Translations under genes and position numbers: made by a program
Notes under the pieces: model-generated
The model's input: only the letters and a program-made list of their open reading frames with translations
The model's database searches: none
What the model was told of the DNA's origin: nothing
Shown: positions 60,664 through 64,000 of the stretch, piece after piece
How the letters are laid out: the number at the start of each line of letters is the position of its first letter
Numbering within the stretch: the stretch's first letter is position 1
Origin: Beverwykella pulmonaria
Lineage: Eukaryota > Ascomycota > Dothideomycetes > Pleosporales > Melanommataceae
Length of the DNA: 64,000 nucleotides
NCBI GenBank assembly: GCA_001599595.1
Contig: BCHH01000019.1
Coordinates: 188,411-252,410 of the forward strand
Direction: 5' to 3'

Positions 60664-62106
60664 TTACACCTCCCTGAATGCGACCTCTTCTGGCAGCCGG
60701 AAACTGGCGCAGAACATCCTCTTTTTGGGGGCCACGTCCCTCACATCCCAGACTTGCATGTCTGGCGATTTGTCAGGCGAGATCTCGAACGCCAATTGCC
60801 GCGATATCTCCTCGCAGATCTCTTTCGTCTCCTGTATGTTATCGTCGCTCTTGGTGCTGAAGCAGTAGACGTGTATCATCGGGAGCGGGGTCTCGGTATG
60901 CGGCGCGAACATGTGTCGAATTTGGGAGGTGGGCATGCCGGGGATTTTGGAGTAGAGGCCGATGAAGGAGGGGAGGAAGGTGGTGGCAGAGGCGGGCAGG
61001 TTCATGACATAGTGTGAGAAGAGACGAGGCTGTATGATGGTTTTGGTGGGCTTGGGCGGAGGGGCGCCCCTCTTCTTCTTTGGGTATATGTGTACTGAAT
61101 GGTCTGACTTCAGGAGGTCTGCTGTCGCTGCTCTGATGAACTGGTGTCCGTCCTGGTTGAAGGGGCGCACGAAATCGTCTACTTTGTTCACGCCAATGGC
61201 GTGCTTCAGCGACGTGAAGCCGTCCGGGTTTAGGTCGTTGGCCCAGACGAAACACTTCTTCTTGCCTGCGGGGACGGCAAAGGGCCCCACGCCGGCCATG
61301 ACATCGCAAATCGCCTCTCCCTCGTTGAATAGACCGCAGAGTCTCTCGTGCTCCGTGTGCAGCCGGCTGTTCCAGTACACCTTTGCAAAGTCGAAGGCGA
61401 ACTCGCAGCCCTGCTCGCGAAGCGTGACGTTCATGTCGTCGGGGCCAGACAGGACTTCATACGGGAATGTGCGGTATGCATTTTCGGTGCCGACCGTGTC
61501 CAGCTTGTTGATAACGGTGCGCACGGTGGGGTTCTTGTCGGCGAGGACGGCTGCGATGATGTGCTTGTACGGCAGGTACTTGTCACGGAGGTTGAGATGT
61601 GCGACGTGGCCGGCCTGGCTGAAGCCTACGGGCAGGCTGTCGTGGGCTGTGTCGTCGAGCGGGATGATGGCGCTCAGGATTTCCGAGTAGTTGTAGTGGC
61701 TGTAGTCAAGGTGCAGCTGGTAGGGGATCACGCCGACGGTGCCGCTGCGCTCGAGGTCTTGCAGCCTGGGGCTCCATGTGTTTGGATCTGGCTGCGTTCA
61801 GACTCAGCATTCTTAGACGTCGTGTTCAGAGGTGGGGGGGCTACCGTTGTGAAGGACCTCCGGCCGCAGCAGGATGCACTTGCCGCCCGCTCGCGCCCTC
61901 TCCTCGCTCGGATCCGGCCTGACGGGGGTGACGCGGTCCATGGTCAACATCTCGGTGGTCTTGAGCAGCTCGGCGCGACATCGAGAGATGTCCTTGGCGT
62001 TGAAGATGCGGGCGGCCGACGTTGGCACGGTGCGTGTGAAGAAGCTGCGGTCCAGCACCCTCATGGCGCGGTTGACGGGAGGGGCAGCCATGGCGGGGGC
62101 GGACAT
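60664..62106 (-). CDS. TRM5: tRNA (guanine37-N1)-methyltransferase (TRM5)
   Basis: Methylates G37 next to the anticodon of many tRNAs, in cytosol, nucleus and mitochondria, preventing frameshifts. Exons 62106-61845 and 61787-60664 give 461 residues. The splice G|AT joins EVLHN to DPNTWSPRLQDL. Family landmarks are LPVGFSQAGHVAHLNLRDKY, IINKLDTVG-type VRTVINKLDTVGTENAYRTF, EHERLCGLF, the SAM-binding DVMAGVGPFAVPA, NDLNPDGF, and the catalytic MNLPASA. A 15-residue N-terminal stretch with Ser, Ala and Arg may serve mitochondrial targeting; an alternative start is the internal MAAPPVNRAM. The gene is divergent from a kinesin gene with a 535-base spacer. Confidence 0.95.
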
Positions 62107-62641
62107 GGGCCGGTGTTGTTTTGTTTGTTTGCTCAGTGCTTGTTTTTTTTGTTTCTAGGATGAAGCCGTTCGCGTTTTGTGTGCGCAGAGGTGACGTGGG
62201 TACGTCTTTGGTGCCTGGCCGAATGTTGGAGGAGGACGGCTCCTGCTACGAAGAGGGCAGCACGTCCACATTGGCCTGGCTACGTTGCATAGTATCTGCC
62301 ATGTTTTGCCCTATGTACTTCTGAGCGATGCTACTGGAGAGGACAAGCCGGAGCACTGTATATTGATGTTTCTATTCGACAGGGCCCAACACGTGAAATT
62401 CCCCGGGTCGTGCGTCAGTGCAGGGGTTCGCGCATCCAATTTCTGAGCGCGCGGCGACCATGCACTCAACAACACCACTTCCTCCCTCCTCCGCCTCCTG
62501 AGCCGCCTGGACTCCCTCAACGCCGCTGCCGTGCCATGAAGCCTCCCGGATTCCGCGCATGACACCCGCTCGTTTCGCCCGCCCACTCCGCGCTTCTGCT
62601 CCCACGCAACCCCGTCCCTACCTGCACCGGAACCACCCACC
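62107..62641. promoter_or_regulatory. Divergent promoter region of TRM5 and kinesin-3
   Basis: No gene seen. T-rich tract at about 62140-62153. Both promoters must lie here. Confidence 0.5.
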
Positions 62642-64000
62642 ATGGCGTCGGGAGGCGGGAACATCAAGGTGGTGGTGAGATGTCGGCCCTTCAACAGCAG
62701 AGGTGAGCGCGCGGCATGTCTAGGCCCGGGCCCGTCGTAGCTAACGTGCTGCAGAGAAGGACCGCAATGCACAATGTATCATCCAGATGAAGGGCGACCA
62801 GACCGTCATCACCCCCCCTTCCAACATAGAGGCCAAGGGAAAGACGGCCAAAGCCGCCCTCGAGGGCGCCAAGACGTTTGCCTTCGACAAGTCCTACTGG
62901 TCCTTCAGTCGCGACGACGAGAACTATGCCGGCCAGGACAACCTGTTCGTCGACCTCGGCAAGCCCCTTCTCGACAACGCCTTCCAGGGATACAACAACT
63001 GCATTTTCGCATATGGCCAGACGGGCTCGGGCAAGTCGTACTCGATGATGGGCTATGGCGAGGAGGCGGGTGTGATCCCCAAGATCTGCCAGAACATGTT
63101 CGAGCGGATTGAGGCCATGAAGTCGGACAAGCTCTCGAGCTGCACCGTCGAGGTCTCGTACTTGGAAATCTACAACGAGCGCGTCCGCGATCTTCTCAAC
63201 CCCTCGACCAAGGGTAATCTGAGGGTCCGCGAGCATCCCTCCACCGGCCCGTACGTCGAGGATCTGGCCAAGCTCGTCGTGCGGTCGTTCTCCGAAATCG
63301 AAAACTTGATGGACGAAGGAAACAAGGCCCGCACCGTGGCTGCCACCAACATGAACGAAACGTCCTCCCGCTCCCACGCCGTATTCACCCTCACCCTCAC
63401 GCAAAAACAGCACGATGTCAAGACCAGCATGAGCGGCGAGAAAGTGGCAAAGATCAGTCTGGTCGATTTGGCCGGTTCGGAGAGAGCGCAGTCTACGGGC
63501 GCTACAGGCGCCCGGTTGAAGGAAGGTGCCGAGATCAACAGGTCCCTGTCCACGCTGGGCCGTGTGATTGCTGCGCTGGCAGACAGGTCTACCGGGAAAA
63601 AGAAGAATGCACAAGTGCCCTACCGAGACTCTATCCTCACGTGGCTACTGAAAGACTCTCTCGGAGGCAACAGCTTGACTGCTATGATTGCAGCCATTTC
63701 CCCGGCCGACATCAACTTCGACGAGACTCTTTCCACCCTCCGCTATGCCGACTCCGCCAAGCGCATCAAGAACCATGCCGTGGTCAACGAGGATCCGAAC
63801 GCACGAATGATACGAGAATTGAAGGAGGAGCTGGCACAGCTCCGCTCCAAGCTCAGCGGCGGTGGTTCTCCCGGCATGCTGGAAGAGCAGTATTCGCCCG
63901 ACACGCCTCTGGAGAAGCAAATTGTTTCGATTGTGCAGCCTGATGGAACCGTAAAGAAAGTGTCCAAAGCCGAAATCGTAGAACAGCTGAACCAGTCAGA
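62642..64000 (+). CDS. Kinesin-3 (UncA/KIF1-type) motor, 5' part only
   Basis: Plus-end-directed microtubule motor, N-terminal motor domain; in filamentous fungi UncA carries vesicles and early endosomes. Exon 1 is 62642-62702; a 52-base intron (GTGAGC...CTGCAG) joins FNSR to EKDRNAQC; exon 2 runs past the window end, so the C-terminus (FHA, tail, PH) is missing. The motor shows [13 protein letters not shown]-loop GQTGSGKS at residues 108-115, neck-proximal [16 protein letters not shown], switch [12 protein letters not shown], switch II DLAGSER and [12 protein letters not shown]. The insert [21 protein letters not shown] and the loop [17 protein letters not shown] (K-loop region) fit kinesin-3 rather than kinesin-1. 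Confidence 0.93.

Noticed and set aside
61348..62163. Plus-strand frame of 271 codons opposite TRM5
   Set aside because: Antisense shadow; it crosses the TRM5 intron and start without any recognisable domain.
62691..63614. Minus-strand frame of 307 codons opposite the kinesin motor
   Set aside because: Antisense shadow of the conserved motor domain.

Overview
The window is nuclear DNA of a filamentous ascomycete (Pezizomycotina). Most genes carry short GT-AG introns of about 45-65 bases with CTAAC/CTGAC-like branch sites. Gene content is typical of that group: Zn2Cys6 regulators, a fungal STAND (HET/NB-ARC/TPR) gene, PAN1, a UncA/KIF1-type kinesin, WSS1 and an AflR-like regulator. I lean to Leotiomycetes from overall protein resemblance, but that is only a guess. 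I see no plasmid, phage, CRISPR or intact transposon.

Layout. 0.4-4.6 kb: a maltose/alpha-glucoside permease convergent with a Zn2Cys6 regulator. 5.4-7.8 kb: ribosomal protein S28 divergent from HIS1 (ATP phosphoribosyltransferase). 8.6-12.7 kb: an 11-exon large GTPase of nuclear GTPase SLIP-GC type with a long disordered N-terminus. 13.2-15.8 kb: a broken HET/NB-ARC/TPR receptor-like gene. 16.5-17.5 kb: a secreted Ser/Thr-rich protein. 18.9-20.1 kb: ARO3-type DAHP synthase, followed by a gene-poor stretch. 25.0-26.8 kb: SDH assembly factor 1 and a small heat-shock protein with heat-shock elements. 27.5-31.5 kb: a DHA-type 14-TM efflux pump next to an AflR-like regulator. 31.9-36.8 kb: PAN1 divergent from a small coiled-coil protein. 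37.1-39.7 kb: MRI1 of methionine salvage and an aldo-keto reductase. 40.35-40.5 kb: a tRNA-Gln gene with two insertions. 42.9-47.9 kb: a thiolase-like protein and a Sel1-repeat protein. 49.4-52.9 kb: a DUF1776 dehydrogenase-like protein and the WSS1 protease. 53.8-55.7 kb: an unresolved membrane-protein gene. 56.3-59.8 kb: a long GW/WG-repeat protein. 60.7-62.1 kb: TRM5, divergent from a kinesin-3 gene cut by the window end.

Most genes are unrelated housekeeping or accessory loci; the functional pairings suggested by position are permease plus regulator (0.4-4.6 kb) and efflux pump plus AflR-like regulator (27.5-31.5 kb). The two most unusual items are the tRNA-Gln(CTG) gene, which has an 11-base anticodon-loop intron and also a 54-base GT...AG insertion in its T arm, and the protein with about eighteen GW/WG motifs, a candidate Argonaute-hook protein. 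Many exon joins were derived by hand; they were kept when reading phase closed exactly and a family motif was restored.
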